DNA of 64,000 nt from Rotaria sordida (taxonomy: Eukaryota; Rotifera; Eurotatoria; Philodinida; Philodinidae), in the NCBI GenBank assembly GCA_905250125.1, contig CAJNOL010000939.1, positions 28,278 to 92,277 on the forward strand, in the 5' to 3' direction. How positions within the stretch are numbered: the stretch's first letter is position 1; every line of letters begins with the position of its first letter. The position numbers and the translations under genes were made by a program. Below the pieces are notes generated by a model. It was given only the letters and a program-made list of their open reading frames with translations, searched no databases and had not been told where the DNA came from. Below are positions 46,862-61,516 of this stretch, in pieces.

Positions 46862-49131
46862 CTATTTTCATCAACATATATATGTTTTTCTTGTTAAAAT
46901 TTATTTCAATAAAAAGACATCATGATAAAAACGAGAAACGAAAACGTTGTTGATTAATCAAAACAAAATACTCGATATATAAATTTACCTAAACCAAAAT
47001 ATTTTGGTCCAGTTCAAGATCGTTTTTCATTGAAAATAAATAAACTCAGTCGTTATATAAAACAAATTTCAATTGTTAATTATTCATGAGTATCTTCATC
47101 AAAATCATTTGATTTTCTTACACTTAAACATAGGAATATTAAATCTATTTTGGCTTTACGTTATTTTATTGATGCTGCTGCTGCTAATTTTAATTACATA
47201 GCTAAGCGGCCATCAATAAAAGATGTCCAGGTAAAGGGGAAATGGAAGAATTTGTTGGTACTGGACAAAAGTGAACCGAGAAAAGGGAGTGTCAAACATT
47301 TCCGGACATTCAGACACTTACTACGGATATTTTTCTTTTTTTTTACAAAGTTTTGGGCAACATTTTCGATATTAGCTTGTTTTGAAGAGCATTTTAAATA
47401 GGAAATGAACTGAATGAATCAGTTGAATACGATTACATGGTTGAAGTAATTCAAGATTCTGTTAGATGAGTAAATCGGTTTTTGGAAAAGCTGTTATATA
47501 AGATTGTAGAGTGTTACTGGTATTGAACTTCGATTTTTTGTTTTTACTGTATTTTACTCATTAAAATACATTGTGTTTAGAATTAGAAACTTTGCAATGG
47601 ATTGACTTTTTGTTTGTTGTCTATGGAATGCGTGTTTTGTCTTTTTTATGTTCGTTTATTTATCTACGGAACTAAGTTATTATTTAACAAAGCGGAAGTA
47701 ATATATTTGAATTAGCATAGCTCTTTTCTAGAAAATGCTTTTTAAAACACTATCTAAACCTCTCGACACACCAGAAGATCCAGACATCTCTATTCTATCG
47801 TATTGTGCATAAGTTTCAAGAAGATCTTCTATTAAGTTCCCTAAAAAAGTTATAGTTTCTGGTAGTCTAGTCAACAATTCTTAGTTTCAATTCATTTTTC
47901 TCTAATAAATCGTTAGTAAACGAGTTTTTTTTAGTTCTTCCACATTCGTACAATGAGAAAGCAACACGTAATATTTTGTGAAAAATAAGAAGGCAATTGT
48001 TGGTAAGAGTAGCGTTCTTTGAACAATATAATCAACTTGTCCTGATATCTTATATAATGTCTAACAGCACTCTTTTTTTCTAAAGAATAAGATCTGTCAT
48101 TGACGACATTTTACCTTCTCAATAGCTAAATAACTGAAAAAAAAGAAAATTAATTATTTTTTGTCAAACTTATTCAGTCAACTGTCTGTATTGAGATTTG
48201 AATAGTATAGATGAAATTCGTTTATAGTCGAATGTATCACTAGCATAGTTATCAGTCTCAAGCTAACTTCATTGAATATGGTTGTCTACACAGAAACAGA
48301 TTACATAAAAGCATCAATTGAGTACACATTCACTGTTGTTTTTTTTGTGTATGATTCGGAAAATGTCTTTAGATCTTTCTTGCGAAACGAATTATGTTCG
48401 CAGGCTCAGAAAGAATACTTTATAGAACAAACTTAGACATGTATACCTGAATATACGTTTTATTCAATTATGAACACAGCATTTGATGGTAAAAACATTT
48501 CTGAATTTCTAGAAGAAGGTGAAAAGGTGAAGAGGTATTTTAATTAATATACAACAGGATTTTCTCGAGTATGTTCCTATTTTAGAAAGATCTCTTCATA
48601 TGTAATCACTGCTAATGTACACTGCATCAATTAGGTCCTACGACCATGGAAACACTTTTTTCGGTAGAGAGAACGTAAAGAATATTTTCCAGATTATGCT
48701 GCAAAAGAGCATTAGAGCGATTCTAATTAGAATGTGTTTTCAATACAGAAACACATTTTTCAGTGGACTACTGTTCCCTATTGGCTGTTTTTGAAGGTTT
48801 TTGTAACACGGAACTGAGACGTCGCGGCATGGCAGAATTCTCACAAGCAGAATGTAAGAATTTGGTATTGTAAATCTGTACATTTACATCCTGTTCATAT
48901 TAATATAATCCTTATGATACTGTAGCAGAACCATAATAATGCTATTGCAAATTCTGTTTAGTACAACACAACTGTGTCAGAATTCTGATTTCCTAGCAGA
49001 ATTAGGTGTCATCATATATGCTTATCATTGCATCTTGATCAAAACTCCGCTTATAATTTTGTTTTTCAAGCAGAATTTTGATATCAAAGGGTGGGTGTGG
49101 GTGTCGCTGAAGAGAAGACTCACATCCACAC
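46862..49131. other. distal block of copy B and flank of the hAT element
   Basis: 47210-48835 corresponds to 42030-43612. A frame at 47150-47401 (ALRYFIDAAAANFNYIAKRP) looks like part of a former protein, but its continuation is broken. Near 49089-49131 is GGGTGTGGGTGT and ATCCACAC, part of a GT/CA-rich repeat that received the hAT insertion. Confidence 0.45.
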
Positions 49132-51020
49132 CAGAGATGTGCGGGGCATTGATTTTCCATCCCCCGCGGGGCCCGCCCCGTAAAATTCACAAACCCGTCC
49201 CGTCCGAACCCCGTGGTTATTCTTTTTGAGAATCCCCGCCCCGCCTGTGCCCCGGCAAATCAATACCCGCTCCGCCCGTACCCCGCACAGGCAGCTTCTT
49301 GGATCAGCCCGCCCGACCCGCCATTGTTGTGACGGGCCCCGACCCGTCCCCGTGTAACCCGAAGAAATTTTTTATTTACCAGATACTTTATTTTTAACGA
49401 TGCATTCCTTTTATGAAAAATCATTTTTTACAAAAACAAAACTCAAGTCTATATGAGATGGTTTTGAATGATTCACTTTGTGATTGTCGACAAGCACGTA
49501 TTTTTGTGGTTGTTCTTTTAAAAACATTTTTATATTTGACGAATTACATTTAATATTACTCGATGAGTAATGACTGAGAGATGAAGAAATAATTGTAGAT
49601 GAACGATCAGTATTCGACGAAGCTGTCCTATTAAGTGATTCATCAGGAGATAAATCATGTAATTCGATGATACTTAGGTCTGACCAAAAGTTCTGGCAAC
49701 ATTATATAAAAATATAAAGGTAAGTAGGCAGCTTTAATTTTATTTTATCAAATATTGAGGACAGTTGCCATGATTATTTATACCAAGTTCGAACCTTTCC
49801 AACAATTTGTTAAAAGTTTTTTTCGAAAAAATTTTTAGATATCGCACGAACTTATCATGTTTCATTTATTTAATCAGTTAAACTACATTTAATAGAATTA
49901 GTTAGCGAAAAGTTACATAGTATCAGGCCTGGCGAATATGATAGATATGATATTATATTGATGCCTTCTTCTGTCATGCAATTAATAACATTAGATGAGT
50001 ATGAAGTCAACGATGACCGTCAAGCAATTTTGTACATTATGAACCTAATGTCTCTGTTTGTTTCCATATTTGATTAATAAAATGTTTTGGAGAGCGTTCA
50101 GCCTAATACTTGTGACTTACAGTCTTGCCTTTATCTACATTCAGGAGTATTTGATTTAAAAAATATACCAAACAAAGCATTTTCTAAAATCTTTATTCAT
50201 GAACAATAGTCTTTGACGATTCATCTTCAATAAGCCAGCCAGCATCGGATAACTTATGACTAACCTATCTAAAATAAATCTATATCTCATCACTAGCAGT
50301 ACTAGAATGCAACTGATATGATCGAACAAGATTTTGCTAACTTTTCACAATAAATGAAATATGATTAGCTCATGCGGTATCCATGATACCTAAAATTTTT
50401 TCGAAAAAACTTCAAAAAACTTTTAACTAATCGTTGGAAAGGATCAAACTTGGTATAAATAATGATGGCAACTGTCCTCAAAATTTGATAAAATTAAATT
50501 AAAGATATCTCCTTATCTTTATATTTTTATATAATGTTGTCAGAACTTTTGGTCAGACCTAAGTAGTAATTCACAAAAAAATTCAAACGATAATTCTAAA
50601 TATAAAATAAGTTTTAGTCCAGTTATTCACTTAATATAAATTGATAGTAGAAGTTGTGTATGACAGACGATAAAGAAAGAAACAAACAAATGGTAGACAA
50701 TCTTGTACATAATAGGATGAAAGTAATGAACCAATCAATATGTACTTTGTACTACATACCTATACTAAGGACATCCCGTGATAAGTTTTGACGATCTTTC
50801 ATCACACCCGAAAAAAAATGTTTACCCGCCCGAACCCGTGTATTTCATACCCGCTCCGCCCGAGACCCGTGTCATTTAAAAAAATTATTACCCGCCCCGC
50901 CCGCCCGTGTGCCGGAAAATACCCGCGCCCCGTTAATCTCGCGTTTAATTAAATTTTTCTTCCCCGCCCGCCCGTCGCCACGTGGCCCGCGGGGTGAACC
51001 CCGTGGACCGCACATCTCTG
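49132..51020. mobile_element. hAT-type non-autonomous transposon with 8-bp target duplication
   Basis: Termini CAGAGATGTGCGG (49132) and CCGCACATCTCTG (to 51020) are inverted and flanked by ATCCACAC on both sides (49124-49131 and 51021-51028), the 8-bp duplication typical of hAT elements. Subterminal regions (about 49140-49370 and 50815-51005) are strikingly rich in CCCGCC and CGGG in an AT-rich genome. The centre is AT-rich, contains a nested TA-flanked element, and has no transposase frame. An intact target duplication means the insertion has not been rearranged. Confidence 0.9.
49673..50563. mobile_element. nested TA-flanked inverted-repeat element
   Basis: Left CTTAGGTCTGACCAAAAGTT and right AACTTTTGGTCAGACCTAAG are perfect inverted repeats of at least 20 bp, flanked by TA on both sides, as for Tc1/mariner-type insertions. 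The inversion continues for about 150 bp (GGCAACATTATATAAAAATA on the left). Fragments inside (e.g. ITLDEYEV near 49990) may be transposase debris. A second partial copy ends at 9036. Confidence 0.8.
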
Positions 51021-51118
51021 ATCCACACCCACATCGCACCCACACCCACCCGCACCCTCAGCCACCCCACCCCACACCCACCACACCCACACCCCACACC
51101 CACACCCACACCCTCATA
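51021..51118. repeat. CACACCC-rich minisatellite-like tract
   Basis: Repeated CACCCACACC units follow the hAT element. With 49089-49131 they form one interrupted inverted-repeat unit. A related unit without the hAT lies at about 56036-56120 (GATGTGGGTGTGG ... CCACACCCACAATC). Confidence 0.6.
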
Positions 51119-51119
51119 A

Positions 51120-52260
51120 AACCTTTGAATCAATTGAATTGTTATACTTTTTCCATAACCAGATGGTCCACAAAGTGCTACAGCTTTTCCTGAAGAAATT
51201 TCAACACTTAAACCATTGAGAATCTATTTAGAAAAAAATTCAAATAAAAAGATAATATTTTTATACAGATAATTCTTTTCGTGATGGATAGGTAAAATAA
51301 ACATTTTTAAATTCAGTATCACCAATAAAATTCGATGAAATTTCACCATCATTTCGAAATATATTTTTTTTTTTTTCTCTCTTATTTATATCAAATACAT
51401 ATCCATCAGATGCTTCAGCAAATGATTGTAAAATTGCTATTAAACGAGATAATGAAACTATTGATGTTCAACGAGAAACAAATATCTAAATAGAAAATTA
51501 ACAAATTTAAATAAAAATTATTTCAAATTTAATTAACACATACAACCATCCAATGACCAGATCTAGAATTTTGACATTCATTTCGAATTAATAATGGTCC
51601 ATCCCAAAAAATAATTGAAATACCTACCACTATAAAGAACAATATTAACTATAGCTCGAGTTATTTCTAATATAAAACCTTTTTGAATACTAACACGTTT
51701 ACCATCAGATAAATTCTTTCGATATCTATATATTTTTAATTTCAATAAAAATAAATTCTTTTAAATTTGTACTGTTCAGTTTCTTTATCTTGTTCACCAA
51801 ATGCTATTACTGTTCGTATTGCAACTAAAACGTCTTGTGCAATATAATTAGCTGTATTATATGCTAGTAACTCTAAAATTGTATATTTAATAATAACCTT
51901 AAATAATAAAAATAAAAATACGTTATTATTTAAAAAATAATTCTTTACTTCAATTAAATGATTAAATGAAAGAACAATTAATGGTGATATTGAAAGAAAG
52001 ATAAGTGTTAATTTCCAACCAACATAAAAAGAAAATATTAGACTGGCAATAATTCTAGAAAGACGAATAATAAAATCTGTCAGACGAAAACCAAAACCTT
52101 CACGAATATTTTCATGATTTTTAACTAGATGACTTGATAATTCACCTAATTATTCAATAGACTCATTTGATTAAAAATAATACTCGTCTAACCAGCATTT
52201 CGATAATCAAACCAATCAATTTCTTGTCTTATCTGAGAATACTCAAGATGCAAATTTGAA
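51120..52260 (-). pseudogene. remnant of an ABCB-type (P-glycoprotein-like) ABC transporter
   Basis: On the minus strand the pieces run in ABCB order: RQEIDWFDYRNAG, ELSSHLVKNHENIREGFGFR, a membrane stretch FSFYVGWKLTLIFLSISPL, YIAQDVLVAIRTVIAFGEQ, then FAEASDGYVFDI, TEFKNVYFTYPSRKEL and a Walker A exon (VALCGPSGYGKSITIQLIQR). The sequence ends soon after Walker A at the CACACCC tract; signature, Walker B and the second half are missing. A frame change near 51640 and a stop-rich interval near 51700 add to the decay. The exons before RQEIDW are not found upstream, where the F-box gene begins. It is a two-sided truncated copy. Confidence 0.8.
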
Positions 52261-52873
52261 TGTCGTTGGCATCTAAAATTCAACTAATATTAAAACAAAC
52301 GTAAAATGATATCATTGGAAATCATTTTCTGTTTTTTAATTATAAATATAAAATTCTAAATAACAGCAATAACCTTCTTCAATTATTTAAATCGAAATTC
52401 ATTGAATCAAACATCACATAACTTTCAGTTAAGAGTGTGATTAATCGTCATTCAATATGAGCATTAGTTGACTTTTCCAATTCATTTTTTTTCATTATAT
52501 GATGATGATGCAACATGATTACCATTTACGATCTGATTGAATAAATTTTCTATCCAAAGAAATACAGTCGTCTTTTTCTTTGTCGCTTCTCCTCTTTAAG
52601 ATTACAATATGGACAAAAATTATGTCGATAGAAAATAATTGGACGAATTGATATCGTCAAACATATTTTATTACTTTTCTTTCAAATATTACAATAGAAT
52701 CAAGAGTCAACATCATTTTTCATTTTCTTATTGTCGTCAATATTGCTTATAGGCTGTTTATGATGAAGTATATAACATATTCTCTATACATACTCAGCCA
52801 TTTCATACAATCTTTACAGACAACTAAACTAACTCATAATTTTTATCATTATTTATTCTTATTACCTGCACAA
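52261..52873. other. spacer between ABCB remnant and F-box gene
   Basis: It must hold the F-box gene promoter. An in-frame ATG at 52760 would extend the F-box protein by 38 hydrophobic/Tyr-rich residues; the ATG at 52874, directly before the F-box, is preferred. Nothing else recognised. Confidence 0.45.
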
Positions 52874-55038
52874 ATGGATAGATATACCCATTTCGAAGAT
52901 TTATCAAATGAAATTTTCTTCGAAATACTTGATTATTTACATGCACTTGAGATTTTTACTGGTTTTACTTCATTAAATAAACGTATTTCGTCTATATTAC
53001 AATCAATTCCACTTCGTATTCTTATTTTATATGATCATTCTCGTCGTCAAGTTGATTTTATTTCTTCTCATCTTACTTTTCATGCTCATCAAGTTATTTC
53101 GATAAACATTTATGATAAAATTCGTGATTATACATCTATTATTGATTTATTATTTCATCGACACAATTTTACTAATCTTGAATCATGTGTTTTGGTTGCA
53201 AATAGTTCGATAACGAAACTTGAAAATGTTATTAAACGAATTAAGACTCTGAATAAACTTGTTTCATTTTGTATTTGTGCACCAAATGATTATAATATAA
53301 GTACAATCGATAGATCTGACTTAGCTCGAATTATGTTAATGCACAAATCATCTGTTCATTCAATTGAACTTCATTATCGTTATGATTACATGGACATGTC
53401 AAATTATATGTTGATACCTTCGAATCTGATCTCACTTAAATTATATATATCTGGTTCACCTTCTACAGTATCTGTTTATTCAATTTTATCAATTCTTCGC
53501 CTTTGTCAAACAATTCGATATTTAGGCATCATAGTGAGACAGAATGATCAAATTGAAAATAATAATATCAAGTAAATTCTCCTAATAAATATACGAATAT
53601 ATCAGATGAGAAATCTCTAACACAAAAAAAAGATTAAAAATAAAGTTTTTTTCTATTTTAGTGTTTCAATTTCAACGCCATCTATTAATGAAAATGATCT
53701 TCCTATATTACCACACGTTATATCTTTCGATTTAGAGATTCTTGCTAGATGTGATAGCCGTTCAATTGGTTATATTTTACGTTGTATGCCTAATCTAATG
53801 TATTTTTATTTCCTTCTCGGGATACGAAAAGCTGCGTGGCCATTTCCTGGTGAATTACTTGATGGTTATGTATGGCAAGATATGTTAGAACGTTATGTTC
53901 CACATTTATCTAAATTTGAATTGCATATGGCAATTGCCAAAAAGTATCCAAGATTAAATTTAGATATTGTTGTCAATTCATTTGAATATTTTGTTAAAAA
54001 ATATTTTAATTGGAATATAACTATTGATCGATGGAAATTTTATTGCCGACCTCGAGGTAAATAAAACTGATTTAAATAGTCAAATAAAGCTGAGCGATAG
54101 TTAGGATTTACCATTATAGTGAGTTTTGTTGATATGCAATTTTTAAGCAAAAAACGTAGAGTTTGAGTGATATCTAATTCAGATAACAAATGAATATTTT
54201 GATGAGGTATACTTTTGTAATTTTAAATTAGAGAAAAGAATTATTTTCTTTATATCTTCAAGATATTTGTTTTTGTAGAAGAATTTGTTATGTTACGCAC
54301 ATTTAATTATCGGAAACACAAAGCAAGCTTATGTATTGGTATTCCGATTATTTATGGTGGATCGTTTGCAACACAATCAACAGCATCAAATAATCATCAT
54401 CTTTTTTATTCTGATATTGAAAAACTAATAATATTCATCACAAAGAAAATGCCAATTGTTACTTGGTCTTCTGCTCGTTTTCAACAAGTCAAATATCTGA
54501 TTGTAGAAATGCCAATAATACGTTCATCGTTGTGGAACACTTTATCCAATATTGGTAAGAAGAATGTCTTTTTGTAATTTGTTCATCATTGTAAATCATA
54601 CATAGATGTGCTCGATTATATTATTTTAGTTAAATTTAGTGAAATGAATGATAATGTCTTTGCAGAACAAAGTGTTACTTATCTTTCACATTTTGTTCAG
54701 TTATCGAATGTATCTCAAATAGAATTTGGATCAACATTCGATATATCTAGATGGAAAGATGTTCAATTTATTTTACAGTAAATTTACTTTATATTTATTG
54801 AATATGAAATTTATTATTTTATTTTAGAGCATGTCCAAATGTAATTAATCTTATAATTGGTAGTCGATTATTGGTTTTATCAAAATTAATTGATAATCCA
54901 TCTCTTATTCCAATTTTTAAACAAATTAAAATGATTGAATCAATAACAAAAAAAAATTATTTTCATTCAAATTTTGCATCAAAACTTGTTCAACGTTTTC
55001 CATCACTTATTCATATTGAACTTCAAGATCTATTTTGA
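52874..55038 (+). CDS. F-box protein with LRR-like C-terminal region
   Basis: Five exons, 52874-53571, 53662-54056, 54279-54554, 54666-54777 and 54828-55038, join in frame to 563 residues. Residues about 5-45 form an F-box (HFEDLSNEIFFEILDYL, then FTSLNKRISSIL), which docks on SKP1 in SCF ubiquitin ligases. The rest consists of spaced leucine/isoleucine-rich segments (LISLKLYISGS, ISFDLEILARC, QVKYLIVEMPI), as expected of irregular leucine-rich repeats for substrate binding. This compact type is, from memory, a large family in bdelloids. Intact, with canonical splice sites. Substrate unknown. Confidence 0.88.
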
Positions 55039-55379
55039 TGTAACAAATATTCATGAAGATATACTTGTTTCATAATTTATTGTTATCAATAGTGTTAGAT
55101 TTTCGATGCCCTGACTAGGCCATTGTTTGCGCCAAATTATTATTTTATTCAATAAGAGCATGGTGTATGAAGTATTATACCAGATCAGATCTGGTTCAAC
55201 GAGTAATACATGGTAAATTATTTATTTTCCTACTGAAAAAGAAATAATAATTCTATGATAAACTGTGACTATCGTGAACAAATAAAAAACGTGTTTTTCT
55301 TGCTGGTAATTCAGTTTATGTTGATTGATATTTTCTTGATTGTACTACATGAAGAAAGTTAGTTCGCAATTTAATTATA

Positions 55380-55660
55380 CGGTGTGTCCCAAAAGTTTTT
55401 TCGGATATCTTTACTATTTAATTCAACTTTATCAACTGATTGTTTTTAAATGATAGAGGCATACATCGAGTTTTTATTTACACGAACAAACCTCAAAAGC
55501 ATCCTTCAAAGGTATCACATCTGACTGAACTACAAAAAATTAGTCTTTTTCTATATGTAGAAAAAATATCGGGTGAAGCAGATTAAATGGCTGCACTTGG
55601 CATTTCAATTTTCAGTCATCTAATACGTTGTATTAAAAAAACAAGATATATCACAAGATG
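55380..55660 (+). mobile_element. degenerate mariner/Tc1-type 5' end
   Basis: CGGTGTGTCCCAAAAGTTTTTTCGG follows a TA at 55378-55379, a form typical of IS630/mariner termini. Downstream, a frame with stops reads HLTELQKISLFLYVEKISG and MAALGIS, like the helix-turn-helix start of such transposases. The rest of the element is missing. Confidence 0.45.
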
Positions 55661-56126
55661 CGGTGTGAAAAGCTCTACAACTTACATAAGACCGAATATT
55701 TTATAGTTGCAGTTTTCGTTTTCAAAATGGACAAAACTTTGAGTGACCAAAATGTCGACCGTGCGAAAAGATTAATTTTTTACACGAATGAAAAATTGCT
55801 TTTTTTTCATTTTTTTTTATCACCTAATATGTTTTTCTAAAAAAAGCAAAATATATCACAAGATGCAGCTTGAAAAGCTCTACAATCTACAATACAGAGC
55901 TTATTTTAATTGTACACTTTTCTTTTCAAAAAAAGCAAAATTCTGTGCGATCAATTTTCATCGCTCGGGAAAAATCATTTTTCTACACGAACGCGAAATC
56001 TGTTTTCTCATTTTATCTTGCTATCGCCTACTGAGATGTGGGTGTTAGTATGATGTGGGTGTGGACTGTTGGTGTGTTTCTCATGTTTGAACCCACATCC
56101 ACACTCCACACCCACAATCACACACC

Positions 56127-56292
56127 AAAAATAGGCACCATTCATCGTAACTACGTTTCCACGGAAGCAATCAGAGTGCGGGTAGTGCCACTGATCTACA
56201 TTCCTGGTGGATTATGTGCAGACAAATTTTCAGACCTCTAGCCCTTTTGGTGGTTGAGATTCGGGGAGGGGAAAACTTTTGTCCAAGGGTGT
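56127..56292 (+). mobile_element. right-end copy of the 4432-5073 MITE family
   Basis: It starts with TAGGCACCATTCATCGTAAC and ends GGAAAACTTTTGTCCA, paralleling 4910-5073. No left end was found nearby. Confidence 0.55.
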
Positions 56293-56787
56293 ATCACCCA
56301 TAGTTTAATAGAACTTTCGTTTCATTATATTGTAGTGTATAATTTTTCGTACCAAGGTAGATACGAGGATTATATGCGGCTCTGATAATTGATAGGACCT
56401 TATATAGCAAGCAGGATCAGACAAGCGGATGTTTTCAAAACGTTTTTCAGGGAAATCGAAGGAATATATTAAGCAAGATAAATGAGAACCGAGAGCATCG
56501 AATGTCGAATAAGTCTAAAACATCTGGAAACCATAGAAAAGTAGAAATTGTAGGGACTCATGCGGCAGGCATAATCAGGAAATCTTTAGCAGCTGTAGAC
56601 ATTAGATATTAGTCAGGAAGGAATTCTCTGAAATAAAACCGATGCTATTCTTTTCTCCCTTTTGTTGAACAAAATACTTATCACTGGGCATTGAACCTTT
56701 ATTTTGGTCAATAAACAAGACACATTGTATCCTTGCTCAAATTACTGATAGAAATACATAATGAATGAGAGAAAATGCTTATTTTCG

Positions 56788-57168
56788 TCAATCGAACTCG
56801 ATGATGACTGCGACATGTCGGGGTATGATGGTAAGCACGAACGAATGTCCCCCAGCATTGACTTGAGGAACACCATCACCGAATGTTACATATTGCATCA
56901 GTCGTGCTGCAATTACTTTCAGCTCAAATCGCGCTAAATCTTGCCCAATACACAGACGATGACTACCATCAAAGGGAATGAATGCATAAGGATGATGATT
57001 CTTGTCTTCATTGAGAAATCTTTCGGGATAGAAGAGTTCAGGGTCGATTGACCAGTATCGAGTGTCCCGTGCAAGATTGTGTAATAGAATGAACACTTGA
57101 TCACCTTTCACTAATTGAGCTCCACTCTCGGGCAGACGATCATGGACGGTCAATGTGCGAACTGTATA
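56788..57168 (-). pseudogene. cytochrome P450, last exon only
   Basis: An open exon of 126 residues starts after a TTTTTCAAG acceptor and holds the P450 C-terminus: the PERF-type FYPERFLNED, then FIPFDGSHRLCIGQDLARFE with the heme-ligand Cys, and a final beta region. In FDGSHRLCIG the Arg, Cys and last Gly of FxxGxRxCxG are kept. The first ~370 residues expected of a P450 (I-helix, ExxR) are absent: only 81 bp upstream the NSUN2 remnant begins on the other strand. The exon is richer in G+C and uses more C/G-ending codons than its neighbours. Either a rearrangement orphan or, less likely, a gene with very distant exons. Confidence 0.78.
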
Positions 57169-57249
57169 CTTGAAAAATATTATAAGTTAGGAAAAAAATA
57201 AAAAATCTTGAAATATCTTGAATCTTATTTATTATCTATCAACATGTAG

Positions 57250-60961
<3,712 letters not shown>

Positions 60962-61512
60962 CCCTTTGAGGACCGGTGGGTCATTTTTAACCCACCTACT
61001 TTTCAGTAAAGAAAAAAAACGTTTATTTCACATTAAACTCACATATAACTACTTTTCAAATATCCTTTAATTTTGCTGGTAAGGTATAGTGATATGATAA
61101 TTTCTCTCATCTCCTTTCATCTTTTGTTTTTCGAGAATATTCTCATTCTCTGTTGAGTGTATATATATACTCCCGTTCTCATTGACGAATTAACATTGTT
61201 CTTGAATTTGCAAAATATATCATTTCTCTTTCGAACTTATACTCTTTATTTCATTTCATACCGTTTGGACAATGAAATGCATTTGCGTATGAAAGAAAAA
61301 AGAAGAAGTTGTGCTTATTTTAGTAGCAAGGAAGCGGATTTTTGATCGAACATCGAGTACTTTACTTGCAAATTGCCATTTTGTTTAAAAGATGATAAAG
61401 ATTCTTTTTTTCTGATTATCATAACCTTTTTATGTAGCCATTTTGAGTTAAAATAAAATAAAAAGGTTGAATAATGTTTTTTTTCGATTAAAAAAATTCG
61501 GTCCTCAAAGGG
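60962..61512. mobile_element. piggyBac-like MITE with TTAA target duplication
   Basis: The ends CCCTTTGAGGACCG and CGGTCCTCAAAGGG are perfect inverted repeats of 14 bp, flanked by TTAA on both sides (60958-60961 and 61513-61516), the hallmark of piggyBac-type insertion. Its 551 bp have no transposase. It interrupts NSUN2 exon 11 after the codons for Phe-Ile; beyond it the frame resumes (NTQRNG) and soon stops. Confidence 0.9.
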
Positions 61513-61516
61513 TTAA

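Larger units (their letters stand above)
45385..48835. repeat. segmental duplication, copy B
   Basis: This is the shorter partner of 37450-43612 with the same order: CKS exon 3 fragment, flank, TATA box, cysteine-rich gene, distal block. It lacks the palindromes and most repeat exons of copy A. Confidence 0.85.
55039..56787. other. transposon debris and spacer
   Basis: No intact gene. It contains a mariner-like end at 55380, two related units (55655-55835 and 55860-56010) that both read GATGC then AAAAGCTCTACAA, a GT-rich inverted unit near 56036-56120, and the MITE right end at 56127-56292. 56293-56787 is the 3' flank of the P450 fragment. Confidence 0.5.

Noticed and set aside
52760-52873. 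Upstream ATG extending the F-box protein by 38 residues
   Set aside because: The extension is not F-box-like and the ATG at 52874 directly precedes the domain; transcript data would be needed to prefer the longer form.
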